Positions 25,385 through 37,621 of a stretch of 64,000 bases of DNA are shown here, in pieces. This DNA is from Polietes domitor. Its lineage: Eukaryota; Arthropoda; Insecta; Diptera; Muscidae. The stretch is taken from the NCBI GenBank assembly GCA_947397865.1, contig OX377618.1, positions 160,114,524-160,178,523 of the forward strand, written 5' to 3'. Every line of letters begins with the position of its first letter. Position 1 is the first letter of the stretch. The notes below the pieces were generated by a model that was not told the origin of the DNA, made no database searches, and saw only the letters and a list, made by a program, of their open reading frames with translations. The translations under genes were made by a program, and so were the position numbers.

Positions 25385-25605
25385 ACATTTTTATATTAAA
25401 AGTTGTTGACTTAGCCTGGGTAACTAACTATCCAGTATAACTGGAGTTTATGACAAAGTCCAAAAATGTCAACATAAAATATTTTTTTTCCAAACTTGTT
25501 TTAAAACAAACATTTATGTTTGTTTTGAGTAAAAATTACTCTTTCTTAACGTTCTTGTTATCAAAACTTATTTTATTATCCAGGCTTAAGGAAAGACATC
25601 CTTAA
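25385..25605 (+). repeat. Dispersed repeat, family E, copy 1
   Basis: The blocks TTATATTAAAAGTTG, GACTTAGCCTGG, ATCCAGTATAACTGG, CTTGTTATCAAAAC and TATCCAGGCTTAAGG match copy 2 at 26545-26800 in the same order and orientation. No coding potential. Confidence 0.6.
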
Positions 25606-25630
25606 TAATTATCAACATATTTTCTATCTA

Positions 25631-26249
25631 AAGAGTGATTTTTTTGAGGTTAGGATTTTCATGCATTAGTATTTGACAGATCACGTGGGATTTCAGACAT
25701 GGTGTCAAAGAGAAAGATGCTCAGTATGCTTTGACATTTCATCATGAATCGTCTTACAAACGAACAACGCTTGCAAATTATTGAATTTTATTATCAAAAT
25801 GCGTGCTCTGTTAAGAAAGTTCATTGCGCGCTTCCATTTTATGGTCAGTTTAATCGACCCACTGAAGCGGCTATTCGGGCTATTGTGACTAAATTTCGCA
25901 CCAAATTTACATTGTTGGACATTAAACCACCAACACGCTTACGTAGAGTGCGAACTGAAGAAAATATCGCAGCTGTATCGGCCAGTGTTAATGATGACCA
26001 CCAATTTTCGATTCGTCGCCGTTCGCACCAATTGGGTCTCTGTTACTCAAAAACGTGGAAATGCCAAAATTGGACTAAGCGGATGGACCACTTAAGACGC
26101 AGCCGCGGTCAACATTTAAATGAAATTATCTTCAAAAAGTAAATGTCATGGACCAATCTAACGTTTCAAATAAAGAACCGATGAGATTTTGCAAATTTTA
26201 TGCGTTTTTTTTTTTTAAAAAGTTATCAAGCTCTTAAAAAATCACCCTT
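25631..26249 (+). mobile_element. Internally deleted mariner-like element, 619 bp
   Basis: The terminal inverted repeats begin AAGAGTGATTTTTT on the left and AAGGGTGATTTTTT on the right (read inward). They are flanked by TA at 25629-25630 and 26250-26251, the Tc1/mariner target duplication. The element encloses a 132-codon frame that joins the start and the extreme end of a mariner transposase. A second copy of exactly the same length lies on the minus strand at 43161-43779, so this is a propagated deletion derivative that would need transposase supplied by another element. Confidence 0.9.
25744..26142 (+). pseudogene. Mariner transposase, internal deletion joining N- and C-terminus
   Basis: The product would be 132 residues, against roughly 350 for a complete transposase. 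Residues 1 to about 60 form the N-terminal helix-turn-helix of insect mariner relatives (MNRLTNEQRLQIIEFYY, then FNRPTEAAIRAIV), of the type annotated as DUF4817. Residues about 70-95 carry the linker and second DNA-binding segment (RTEENIAAV, then SIRRRSHQLGL). After YSKTWK the frame continues directly with the last residues of the family (NWTKRMDHLRRSRGQHLNE), so the entire DDE/D catalytic domain is missing. It cannot catalyse transposition. It could still bind the element's ends, so a repressor-like role is conceivable but unproven. It differs from the copy at 43268-43666 at about seven residues. Confidence 0.85.
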
Positions 26250-26544
26250 TATCTATCTCTATTCAAATCCAGCAGCAATTTACTACCTTAACCAGTGAAA
26301 GCCTTTTAAATTTGCAGTTATGCTATCAATTACTGGGTAATAAATATTTATTTTTCCAGTATTCAAATGTATTAGATTTTTCTTACTTTTGAGTTAAACA
26401 AAATATCACTGTTAAATGTCCCTTGTCTTTTTTTGAAATTCTACCATTTTTGTTGGCAAAACATTCAATATATTTCCAAATGTTGGTAATTGTATTCCTA
26501 CAATAGGGCTGCTTTTCTTTAAGACAGAAAAACATATTTTGAAA

Positions 26545-26800
26545 AAATAATTTTATATTAAAAGTTTTGGACTTAGCCTGGATAATTATCCAGTGTAAGT
26601 CAAATTTATGGTTATAGAGGCTAAGTCCAAAAAAATCAACACAAAATATTTTTTTTTGAAAATTTGTTTTGATTGTAGTTGTTGTATTGTAGTTGGTCAC
26701 AATGCGAAGACATATTATTTATTTTGAGCAAAAAATTTAATTTTTATAAACGTTTTTGTTATCGCAGCTTATTATCCCGACTTAATGAAAAACAGCCCTA
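26545..26800 (+). repeat. Dispersed repeat, family E, copy 2
   Basis: Same block order as 25385-25605: TTATATTAAAAGTTTTGG, GACTTAGCCTGGATAA, TATCCAGTGTAAG, GCTAAGTCCAAAAAA, GTTTTTGTTATCGCAG and TATCCCGACTTAATG. It lies 1.16 kb downstream of copy 1 in the same orientation, with the mariner derivative between them. Confidence 0.6.
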
Positions 26801-27164
26801 ATATTAAGGTATTTATAGATGCCGTAACCGGTTCGAAAACATCTCCGAATGATTATATTTAATAAAAGCAATCCTCCGAAAGTTACACTTGCTTTCCCTT
26901 CTACAGAATTCTTATCAACATAATTTGTTATGATCGATCTACAACTCCATCTAGTTGTACTCAGACTCCCAAACTTTACTCTCCCAAATACTTTATCTGT
27001 AGATCTTTTTATCATATTTTTAAATCACGTCTAGAAAAACAAATATGCAACACAGCATTGAAAATGCTGTGTGCCAGGCAGTGAATAAAAGCTGCAATAA
27101 GTTTTTATATATGAACATCCCTAATACTGACGTTGATAAATTAGCTGAAATATCTGGGGGGCTA

Positions 27165-27290
27165 CAGCTAGAATGATGAAATTTGTTATATACATAAATT
27201 AGGTTATTTTGCACTGTGTACGTGAGAGATAATGGATTTTCAAAAATCATCAAAAATGGGTTGGAAATACAACCATCCAAACGGCTGTAG
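27165..27290 (-). repeat. Family B fragment
   Basis: Read on the minus strand, TGGTTGTATTTCCAACCC, AAAATCCATTATCTC and GTGCAAAATAACCTAATT match the 5' part of the family B element at about 13885-13985. The surrounding 26801-27723 holds no recognised gene; the 77- and 128-codon ORFs there have no domain. Confidence 0.55.
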
Positions 27291-27723
27291 CTGAAAATGT
27301 TTCCTTTCTGTTTTGAAGATTGCTGCCTTGTATTTAATTCTACGTTGCACAGTGGGGCCTTTTGAATTTTGTCGTTGCAAAAGTCATAACTTCTAAAATA
27401 GGACACATAATTACAAAAGTAAAATTTTGTTGTAAGGAAGACATCATTGGCTTTAAAATTAAACCACCAATACGTATTGGGAACTTTAAAATCATACGTT
27501 GAATATGGATTTTTTCTTTTCTAAAAAAATATATTTCGTGTTATTTTACATTTACTTTTTTGTTACCAAACTACTTATTTATCATTTATTTTTTGATCTT
27601 ACATGACATATATTCACATATTTAGTAATATAGTTAAGTTAACTAACTGAACCCCGACCGCTTCTCCACACAAAAAACACGTACCGAAAAATCAAAATTT
27701 ATATTGTTTTTTCGTGCTCAGTA

Positions 27724-29770
27724 ATTCATTTCATTTATTCAGACTTACATATAATATAGTCTTACAGACTACAATATAATACTAAAAATAAATTAAATCT
27801 AATATGTTACAAAAAGTAGTTAATGAATTCGAAAAATCTAAATTAAAATTAGATTGGTTCAAATACAGAATAGTTAGATCTATGAAGCGGAATAAAAAAT
27901 ACATTATTATTTCTTAAAATGCGAGAAGGAACTTTAAAATTTATAAGTTCCAGTAATTCAGAGCAATCAACTAAGCCACAAATAATTTTGAAAAGAAACA
28001 CTTGCGAAAGGAGAGGGTTTTCAAACCAATAAGCCTACATTTATCGACATAGGAAGGTTGAGGTTCAGTAAAATGAATAGAACGTAGAGCTAACTTCAAG
28101 ATTTTTTTTGGAATACGTTCAATTCTACATATATGGTTAGCACAAAAGGGATTCCAAACGATACAAGCATATTCCAGCTTAGAAAATTAACTTCGCCGCA
28201 TAAGGATCCGAAAATTCCTGTTAATTTCTCTTCACAAATGCGAGCAAAGAATATGCTTTAGGAATGATGACATTTAAATGATTAATAAACGTAACTTGGC
28301 ATCAACAACATAAAACAACACCCAAATCAACTATTTCATCTACAGATTTAAGTTGAAGGTTATTAATGAAGTAGTCGTAATAAACCATATTTGCCAATTT
28401 GCCAAAAGAAACTTTAAAACAGTTAGAAACATTACGACACAAAAAGTTGTTTGAGCACCATTCGGAAACTCTGTCCAAATCACTTTGGAGACGGAAAACA
28501 TCTGCAATAGCGTTAATTCACAAAAATATCTTTAAGTCATCAGCGTATAATAATATCATTAATAAATAAAATGAACAATATTGGGCCTAAGATACTGCCT
28601 TGGGGAATACCAGAAGTAGCTTTGCAAGAAAACGAATCAACAGAGTCAATAGAAACAAAACAGGTTCGATCCTTTAAATATGATTGAACCCAATTTAAAA
28701 AAAACTGAATGAAATCCAATATGACAAAGTTTATTAATTAACATAGCGTGTGAAACCTTGTCAAATGCTTTTGTGAAATCAGTGTATATAGTATCCACTT
28801 GACAGCCAAGTTCGAAGCCAGATATGCAGTACTGAAAAAAACGCCAAATTTGAGACAGTAGAACGACCCCTGACAAATCCATGCTGAGATGGAGAAATAA
28901 CATGTTTAACAGCAAAGTAACTTATCAAAAACAATATACTCAAAAATCTTTGAAATGTTGCATAATTTAGCAATAGGTCTATAATTTAAAATATTATTCT
29001 TAGCACCAGATTTGAAAATGGGAGTTATAGCAGTAACTTTCCACCTATCAACGAAGAAACCTTGTTGTAATGACATATTGAAAAGTAATAATAGAGGCAT
29101 AATTAATGATTTTGAAAAATTTTTTTGCAAATACCATCACTATCCAATCTAAAAGAAGGTTTGAGCTTAGTGACTCCACTTAACACATCAACATCAATTA
29201 ACTGTAGCATTCCAAAATTCAAAGAAGAAGATAAAAAGAAATTAGAATTTCCTGAAGAAATGTAAGGCGAAAAATTACTACTAAAAAACTCGGCAAACAA
29301 ATTAACAGTCTCCGAAGTTGAATTAGATATTTTATCATTAAAAATCATTCGAGATGGATATTCCGAGCTTTTTCTTTTGGAATTAATAAAAGTTCAAAAT
29401 GATTTAGGATTCCTCTTAATATTGTTTTCAAAATTAAGTATATACTGCCTATACAAAAATTTATTTAGAAAATTGAACTCCCTTAAATAATGTTCATACA
29501 TTGACTTATTGTATAAATTATTTGTGGCTTTAAAAAGTTTATAGAATTTATTTCGCTGATTTTTCAATTTCTTAAGACCTTTCGTATACCAGGGCAATTT
29601 GTGAATTCTGGGCTTCAAAAGAGGAATATTACAACAACAAATTTGATTAATAACAGCAATAAAACTATCATAGCAAACTGTTAAATTGTCAACTCCAAAA
29701 ATTTGGAGCCAATTTACGTCACTAATACACTTATTTATAATTTCAAAATTACAATTTTTTTTTTCAAAAA
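27724..29770 (-). pseudogene. Jockey-like non-LTR retrotransposon, 5'-truncated and frameshifted
   Basis: Reading the minus strand downwards from 29770: a linker domain (about 29400-29765, with KLPWYTKGLKKLKNQRNKFY) is followed by reverse transcriptase blocks YRPIAKLCNISKIFE (about 28945-28985), QHGFVRGRSTVSNL (about 28850-28890), DFTKAFDKVSHAML (about 28740-28777), GIPQGSILGPILF (about 28570-28620) and the catalytic LLYADD (about 28535-28552). The C-terminal region follows (CRIERIPKKILKLALRSIHF) down to about 27900. A 3' tail rich in AATAAATGAAATG ends near 27724. Several frameshifts break the frame, including a small deletion between the GIPQGS block and YADD. The endonuclease and ORF1 are missing. 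It once encoded the enzyme for target-primed reverse transcription and is now inactive. Confidence 0.88.
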
Positions 29771-30440
29771 CAGTTTTGCCACGCCCCTCCCGCCCCCAGT
29801 GCAATTTTTTTAATATATAGCCTATCTGTATGAAGTTCCAAAGAGAGACAAACGTTTTTATAATATTAATAGGGACATATATTTACCTTATGTGGGAGGT
29901 GCCACACCCACTTTACTCGTACCGTCTACTTTTTCCACAAATTAGCACATTACTAATCAATAAACTCACACAAAATTTCAAGATTGATGTTGTCATATAA
30001 CGGAATATATATTGGGTTCATATTTTTAAAGAAGGTGCCACGCCCATCTTTCAAATCCCGCTCATTTGTATCTTGCCTACGTAAGTGAAAACTTAACGAA
30101 CTCACACATATTTACTGGAAATTTGGTATCATGTAAGAGAAAATACTCTATAACTGGTTTTAATTTATTATGGGATGTGCCACGCCCCCTTCAACAATAC
30201 CGCCCATATTCTCCCAACTACCCAGATTAATAATAGATGGATTCACATAAAATTGCAGAACTCTCAGAACTATATAAACCACAATTTTCTGATTTTGACA
30301 CGGTTTTCGGATTTTTGATCGGTAATAAGTTCTATTATCAGTTTTACCAAAAGCTTTTATCAAATTTTCGACTTTTGCCACCGATTCCTGGCAGAGGCCC
30401 CACAGTGCGTTGTTTAAAATAATTAAAATAAAAATGCAAC
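29771..30440 (-). repeat. GGGCGG-rich dispersed repeat (family K)
   Basis: Read on the minus strand it has several GGGCGTGGC and GGGCGG blocks spaced by about 145 bp, each followed by ATGTGTGAGTT/TGTGAGTTTATT-type sequence. The stretch encoding INLGSWENMGGIV (about 30190-30240) matches INLGSWEKMGGIV in the plus-strand copy at 62696-63150. The frame is interrupted, so I read it as a noncoding repeat abutting the truncated 5' end of the LINE. Confidence 0.6.
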
Positions 30441-31619
30441 CCATGGGGGAGGGTATATAATGTTCGGCTTTTGTCCAATGCTTGTATGAAGTCGGAACAG
30501 TTTAGGTGGCCCCAAAATACATTTAGGAGTTGGCTAATGTGTATTTTCGGTAAAAGTTGGTATAGCATGTTCATACCGTCTTCTTGGCTTCTCTAGCGTA
30601 TTTCAGGAGAAAGTTTTGGCCTTTAAGAAAGTATGAAAGAATCTTCTTGCACACAACTGGTCGCGTAACCGAAAAATGCTCACTCTAGTAGTCCAGTGTA
30701 CTGGTAGGCACGAAAGAGTGGAAAAGTTGGCGAGAATTATATCTTGTATCTTCTGAAAAAAAAAGCTTGAAGTCTTGTAATCTATTCAGAAAAAAATAAA
30801 AGATTTATTTCTATTTTTTAAAAATTAGTAATTAAAAGAAAAATAATCTGTAAGTACACTGAACATTAAAAAAATTAGAAAAAGAAATGTTTTTGCTACG
30901 CACAGATTAGATATATTAAATAATGTATATACCATTCCCAATTTTATTCATTAAATCCGGCGAGAAACCACATAGCAGTTAATAATCGACTAAATTACAT
31001 AAATTATTTTTTCTCTTAAAATATAATCTCTAGCTCCCATGGTTTTTAATACATTTATATTTTTTATCTAGCATTCATTTGGAGGAGATTAAAATACTTT
31101 TAAATACATTAAAGAACTAATCTGAAGTAATTATTTCACAATAATTTTATTCATTAAATATAAGTACACATTTTAAGCTACCGACTGGTTACTACCTTTC
31201 TGTGTGCGAAAGATAATAATTAGAAAAGGCTGTGGTACTTACACAGAGAGAAAAGGTCATACAGTATTGTAATCCAATTCAAACAAAAAATCTGACAATT
31301 TCTTGTACAGAAGAAGGCAACTAATTTTCCTGTTAATTTTTGAAATAATAATTCAAAGTTTTGTTCAAGCAATGATAACATTTATTTGTAAATCTTACGT
31401 GGGGGAATTATGAAAGCATTCGAAAATTATTTAAGTCAAGTTATGAAAGTCCTGGATGGAATGTTCAGAAAAAGGGATGAAAGATAACGTTAAAATTTTA
31501 AAAATTAAAAAATGAATTTGGCATTTAAATGCTTATGTAAAATCATTGAAGCAAAATTTTTGCTTTTCAGCGAAAATATTTAAAATATAAATTTTATATA
31601 ACGTCTTAAATAAAAAATA
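30441..31619. other. AT-rich stretch with a fragment of the 5148 repeat
   Basis: Positions 31073-31200 match 5148-5275 (CATTCATTTGGAGGAGATTA and onward) with stops in the frame that is open in the other copy. A short terminal-type fragment of family B (GGGGGAGGGTATATAATG) lies near 30445-30463. Nothing else is recognised. Confidence 0.5.
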
Positions 31620-32061
31620 TCTATATAATAAAAATGACATGATGTTCGTTGGTAATCGCATCACTTGAAAACGGCTGAACCGATTTGGCTGATTGTTGTT
31701 ACAAACTGTTCGTAGTAGTCCGAACTAGGTTTTAAGATGAAAAACTTTGGAAAAGTTTACCGAAAAAGTGCCCCTTTCGACAGGATTTTTGAATCAACTC
31801 AAGATTGTAAATATCTATTTAAGCAATGGATATGCGTAATTCTTTTTTGTTATAATTCTGCGAATGTTTTTAATACACAAAAATGTAGGTAATTACAAAG
31901 AAAATTATGCACGTTTATGATCCTTTATATGTAGATACACGGAAAAGTATTTTTTAGTTAAATTTAATTTAAACGTTTATAAAAGCTCTTCCAAATCCAC
32001 ACAACAATCACAAATACACTAATTACATTATGGACAGGACATTTTCTGTCGGATCAGCTAG
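31620..32061 (+). mobile_element. Non-autonomous Helitron, complete
   Basis: The element starts TCTATATAATAAAAATGAC and ends GGATCAGCTAG. Just before the 3' end is a short hairpin with GACAG (32033-32037) paired to CTGTC (32046-32050). It sits between host A (31619) and T (32062), the A|T insertion signature of Helitrons, with no target duplication. At 442 bp it has no Rep/helicase ORF. Its 5' region (ATGTTCGTTGGTAATCGCAT) is shared with the copy starting at 63451. Confidence 0.88.
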
Positions 32062-32391
32062 TTGAAAATATATTTTTTCTCAGCAAATTGCTTCATTGTG
32101 TTCTAAGTAATACTAAAAATGATCAGAGTAAGGTTTCCAGTATAACATTTTATTTACATCCTATTTTTAATTTTCCCTAGGCATGTAGCTACACTTATGC
32201 CGCACACACTCTGTAAATTTCAGGGTAGGGCCACAAGTAGTTTCTGAGATATCAGCGCAAATAGGGAATTCCATGTTAAATAAACGAAACATTTTCGAAA
32301 CCTTCCGATCTTAATTAGAAATTTTGCATATTTTGATGAAAAACTACTCATATCTCTTGTTATTTGAAACATATTGAGAAAAGGGGTTTTA

Positions 32392-32484
32392 CATTTATTA
32401 CTTGGCTGCAGACTACCACGATCATGATTTCGACCATGTCAAAAGTCTTTTCAAGTGGCTTCGCAGCGACTTTTGAACATCAAA
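32392..32484 (-). repeat. Diverged single monomer fragment of the 425-bp satellite
   Basis: About 93 bp match the monomer of the array that starts 1.9 kb downstream, in the orientation of the left arm. Shared blocks are ACATTTATTACTTGGCTGCA, GACTACCAC, ATCATGATTTC, GTGGCTTCGCAGCGACTTTT and AACATCAAA. Identity is roughly 85% with a net 2-bp deletion that would break the monomer's open frame. The surrounding sequence is family D repeat and AT-rich DNA. Confidence 0.85.
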
Positions 32485-32879
32485 TATTTTTTAAAATTTA
32501 CTAACAAACAAATTTATAACTCGATCCTTGTAAGTTATAAAAAAAGGGCTTCAATTCAGTTTTATGAAATGTATTACATTCAAGTTAGAAGCATAGAGTT
32601 TTATGAGGAATGGAAATAGTTTGAAGTTTTTATCTGCTCTTTTCTGGAGAACTGCACCTCTTCTAAGCTTTGTAGGACAATAACTATGCCTATTTCATTT
32701 TTTCCTCCCCTTCTAGGCATATATTGAAACAATTTCCTCTTGTGTTCTTGTAATGATGACCTCGATTCTAATTTCCTCATCATCGCTGAAATAATATTAT
32801 TCGTTTTGATCGGTAGGTTCAGAAACTCACTACTCTAATGTAAATCTGCTGCTTACCTAAATTCAATGCGGTTTTTGGA

Positions 32880-33215
32880 AAAATATTGAAAACTGTGGCG
32901 TCCCTGTAACGTTGAAGTGTTGCATATGTTACAAAATGAGTTTGCTTAAACAGTCATAACTTTTGTTTTGCTAAAAATATTGTGACAATTTTTTTGCTGC
33001 AGAATTGATATTTTTAGAAATTAAAATATATATTATTGATATTTTTTAGAAAACAAATATTAAAACTTATCTTTTGAAAAATGTTCCATTTCATTTTTTT
33101 TATTTTTTCTCATCAAATATCGCCACTTGTGTCCTAAACACCCTGTAAATTTTGGATTTTCAGAGTGGGATTTTCAGTAGTTTCTGAGATATAGGCAAAA
33201 CTGTAAAATTACTCA
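32880..33215 (+). repeat. Dispersed AT-rich repeat (family D)
   Basis: Matches the blocks at 10660-10900 in order: GTTGCATATGTTACAA, CAGTCATAACTTTTG, TTTTCAGAGTGGGAT and GTAGTTTCTGAGATATAGGC. A further piece of its end lies at about 32205-32265. Confidence 0.5.
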
Positions 33216-34327
33216 TATGCTCTTTTTTATTATTAAACTACTGAAAACCCCGCTTAAAAATTTCAAAAGGACATTGCTTTTTTTCTCCAGAAAATTGATT
33301 TGAATATATATAAAAAATTCCATACACTTTTATAAATGGAACTGAAAATATTTTCAATAAATTTCATTATTTTAAAAATATATATTGTTTACTTTTCATC
33401 TGTAAACAAATAATTTCAAAGCCAGACAGATATGAAGATCAGCAAAAGTTATTTTCGTCATAGATGTCCAGTAAAATCAGCCCAAAAATTAATACAATTG
33501 CACCCCTCTCACTCTCTCTTTCCCTAACTCTCCACAATTACCAAAACTTCTTCTCCATCTGCTCTTTGTCATGGAGATCTAATGAATTTTTATGACTATG
33601 AAAGACAATACCATTGACCTCTATGTACGCGTAAGACGAACAGAAATCAATATCAATAAAAAAAGTTTTCATAGATGTCTCAATCTCCTTAGAAAGGAAA
33701 CTTTGTCCGACAACACGCACACACACACACATAACTAACAATATTAACAGTTTTTCAAACAGAATTAAGAACTTTTTTATATGCTTTATTAACACGTTAA
33801 TAAAAAATAATACACTACCAAAACCAATGCCAAAAAGAACAAATATCCAACAAAAATGTAGATGGACTCCCGAAACTAATGAATAACTATACAAACTGAG
33901 GATATGGGGATGAAAGCTCATCATTCGTCTTGAGCAACATACACACGCTCAGTCGAATGAATTTGTTGATAATTTTCTTAGGACACACTGGAGCAGATGA
34001 AAGGACTACATTGTCGTTACGTTATAAGTGTATATAAGGCCGTATCGATTGTCGTTGCTAAAAACTAAACAAAGGATTGGATGGAAATTAATATATATCG
34101 AAATTATTACAGATTTCTGAGTAGGCGACACCTTTCTGTAAAAGTAATAGAAATCAGCGATAAAAATTAAATTTATCTCCTTTAGAAAGCAGTTGCCAAA
34201 AGTTGGTCCGTGCCTCCCTTTTCCATGTTCTCAACAAAAAGCACGTGAAATTACTTTTAAAATACGCCTAAATTCATTGAATTATACCTAAGTGTTTGTG
34301 TTGTTGCAACCTCACCATTTTTTTATT
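33216..34327. other. Noncoding flank left of the satellite array
   Basis: AT-rich to about 33480, then more balanced sequence with a CTCT tract and a (CA)n near 33713-33731. A 128-codon minus-strand ORF (33538-33924) is hydrophobic with no recognised domain, and I do not call it a gene. Confidence 0.35.
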
Positions 34328-37300
34328 TTTTTTAGTTTTTTCGTTTGTATTTTTTTTGGTCTGTAATCAATATTTGATTTGAACTGGGATATTGTCCTGG
34401 CTCAAGACCATTTTGCATCTATATTTAATAGAATGCAAATTTATTTACAAATGGCATGGTGACATTTATTACTTGGCTGCAGACTACCACTATCATGATT
34501 TCCACCCTGTCTAAAGGTTTCATTCAGGTGGCTTCGCAGCGACTTTTCAACATCAAACCCGGCCTCTATAAGGAGATGATTCTCACAAACGAACGAGAAT
34601 CTCAACTCACTTGCCGAATTTGCGTTTAAAAAATCGCACCAAGTAATAAAGCACACATGCCATCTTACAAGCATCTCATTGAGTTGCATATGTAAGTATG
34701 TGTATATGCAGGTATAGTTACCCAGCAATACTTCTGCCGTGCCAACGCTCATTTGTTTTAGTTTTTTCGTTTGTATTTTTTTTTGGTCTGTAATCAATAT
34801 TTGATTTGAACTGGGATATTGTCCTGGCTCAAGACCATTTTGCATCTATATTTAATAGAATGCAAATTTATTTACAAATGGCATGGTGACATTTATTACT
34901 TGGCTGCAGACTACCACTATCATGATTTCCACCCTGTCTAAAGGTTTCATTCAGGTGGCTTCGCAGCGACTTTTCAACATCAAACCCGGCCTCTATAAGG
35001 AGATGATTCTCACAAACGAACGAGAATCTCAACTCACTTGCCGAATTTGCGTTTAAAAAATCGCACCAAGTAATAAAGCACACATGCCATCTTACAAGCA
35101 TCTCATTGAGTTGCATATGTAAGTATGTGTATATGCAGGTATAGTTACCCAGCAATACTTCTGCCGTGCCAACGCTCATTTGTTTTAGTTTTTTCGTTTG
35201 TATTTTTTTGGTCTGTAATCAATATTTGATTTGAACTGGGATATTGTCCTGGCTCAAGACCATTTTGCATCTATATTTAATAGAATGCAAATTTATTTAC
35301 AAATGGCATGGTGACATTTATTACTTGGCTGCAGACTACCACTATCATGATTTCCACCCTGTCTAAAGGTTTCATTCAGGTGGCTTCGCAGCGACTTTTC
35401 AACATCAAACCCGGCCTCTATAAGGAGATGATTCTCACAAACGAACGAGAATCTCAACTCACTTGCCGAATTTGCGTTTAAAAAATCGCACCAAGTAATA
35501 AAGCACACATGCCATCTTACAAGCATCTCATTGAGTTGCATATGTAAGTATGTGTATATGCAGGTATAGTTACCCAGCAATACTTCTGCCGTGCCAACGC
35601 TCATTTGTTTTAGTTTTTTCGTTTGTATTTTTTTGGTCTGTAATCAATATTTGATTTGAACTGGGATATTGTCCTGGCTCAAGACCATTTTGCATCTATA
35701 TTTAATAGAATGCAAATTTATTTACAAATGGCATGGTGACATTTATTACTTGGCTGCAGACTACCACTATCATGATTTCCACCCTGTCTAAAGGTTTCAT
35801 TCAGGTGGCTTCGCAGCGACTTTTCAACATCAAACCCGGCCTCTATAAGGAGATGATTCTCACAAACGAACGAGAATCTCAACTCACTTGCCGAATTTGC
35901 GTTTAAAAAATCGCACCAAGTAATAAAGCACACATGCCATCTTACAAGCATCTCATTGAGTTGCATATGTAAGTATGTGTATATGCAGGTATAGTTACCC
36001 AGCAATACTTCTGCCGTGCCAACGCTCATTTGTTTTAGTTTTTTCGTTTGTATTTTTTTTGGTCTGTAATCAATATTTGATTTGAACTGGGATATTGTCC
36101 TGGCTCAAGACCATTTTGCATCTATATTTAATAGAATGCAAATTTATTTACAAATGGCATGGTGACATTTATTACTTGGCTGCAGACTACCACTATCATG
36201 ATTTCCACCCTGTCTAAAGGTTTCATTCAGGTGGCTTCGCAGCGACTTTTCAACATCAAACCCGGCCTCTATAAGGAGATGATTCTCACAAACGAACGAG
36301 AATCTCAACTCACTTGCCGAATTTGCGTTTAAAAAATCGCACCAAGTAATAAAGCACACATGCCATCTTACAAGCATCTCATTGAGTTGCATATGTAAGT
36401 ATGTGTATATGCAGGTATAGTTACCCAGCAATACTTCTGCCGTGCCAACGCTCATTTGTTTTAGTTTTTTCGTTTGTATTTTTTTGGTCTGTAATCAATA
36501 TTTGATTTGAACTGGGATATTGTCCTGGCTCAAGACCATTTTGCATCTATATTTAATAGAATGCAAATTTATTTACAAATGGCATGGTGACATTTATTAC
36601 TTGGCTGCAGACTACCACTATCATGATTTCCACCCTGTCTAAAGGTTTCATTCAGGTGGCTTCGCAGCGACTTTTCAACATCAAACCCGGCCTCTATAAG
36701 GAGATGATTCTCACAAACGAACGAGAATCTCAACTCACTTGCCGAATTTGCGTTTAAAAAATCGCACCAAGTAATAAAGCACACATGCCATCTTACAAGC
36801 ATCTCATTGAGTTGCATATGTAAGTATGTGTATATGCAGGTATAGTTACCCAGCAATACTTCTGCCGTGCCAACGCTCATTTGTTTTAGTTTTTTCGTTT
36901 GTATTTTTTTGGTCTGTAATCAATATTTGATTTGAACTGGGATATTGTCCTGGCTCAAGACCATTTTGCATCTATATTTAATAGAATGCAAATTTATTTA
37001 CAAATGGCATGGTGACATTTATTACTTGGCTGCAGACTACCACTATCATGATTTCCACCCTGTCTAAAGGTTTCATTCAGGTGGCTTCGCAGCGACTTTT
37101 CAACATCAAACCCGGCCTCTATAAGGAGATGATTCTCACAAACGAACGAGAATCTCAACTCACTTGCCGAATTTGCGTTTAAAAAATCGCACCAAGTAAT
37201 AAAGCACACATGCCATCTTACAAGCATCTCATTGAGTTGCATATGTAAGTATGTGTATATGCAGGTATAGTTACCCAGCAATACTTCTGCCGTGCCAACG

Positions 37301-37618
37301 CTCATTTGTTTTAGTTTTTTCGTTTGTATTTTTTTGGTCTGTAATCAATATTTGATTTGAACTGGGATATTGTCCTGGCTCAAGACCATTTTGCATCTAT
37401 ATTTAATAGAATGCAAATTTATTTACAAATGGCATGGTGACATTTATTACTTGGCTGCAGACTACCACTATCATGATTTCCACCCTGTCTAAAGGTTTCA
37501 TTCAGGTGGCTTCGCAGCGACTTTTCAACATCAAACCCGGCCTCTATAAGGAGATGATTCTCACAAACGAACGAGAATCTCAACTCACTTGCCGAATTTG
37601 CGTTTAAAAAATCGCACC
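34328..37618 (-). repeat. Left arm of the 425-bp satellite palindrome
   Basis: Seven complete 425-bp units plus partial units at both ends run on the minus strand and are identical apart from a T homopolymer. That run is 8, 9, 7, 7, 8, 7, 7 and 7 nt from left to right, which gives the 425-427 bp spacings. Each unit has a 103-codon open frame (36994-37305, 36569-36880, 36144-36455, 35718-36029, 35293-35604, 34868-35179). In the leftmost unit the 9-nt run brings an upstream ATG into frame, extending it to 134 codons (34441-34845). Each unit also has a small hairpin (GATTCTC paired to GAGAATC). The outer edge fades into a poly-T stretch at about 34328. Confidence 0.95.
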
Positions 37619-37621
37619 TGC
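37454..37621. other. Centre of the satellite palindrome (loop and switch point)
   Basis: The left arm ends at ATCGCACC (37618), TG follows, and the right arm begins CCAAGTAATAAATGTCACC at 37621. In unit coordinates (1 = A of the ATG) the left arm stops at 113 and the right arm starts at 277. A folded transcript would therefore have a loop of about 165 nt (37455-37620) before the arms pair. The 12-mer CCAAGTAATAAA is present on the plus strand in both orientations of the unit, because each unit carries it as an internal inverted repeat (103-114 and 277-288). The switch lies at this shared 12-mer with four extra bases. Confidence 0.85.

Noticed and set aside
33538..33924. 128-codon minus-strand ORF, hydrophobic
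   Set aside because: No signal or domain is recognisable and the ORF spans a (CA)n tract; membrane-like composition is expected by chance in AT-rich sequence.
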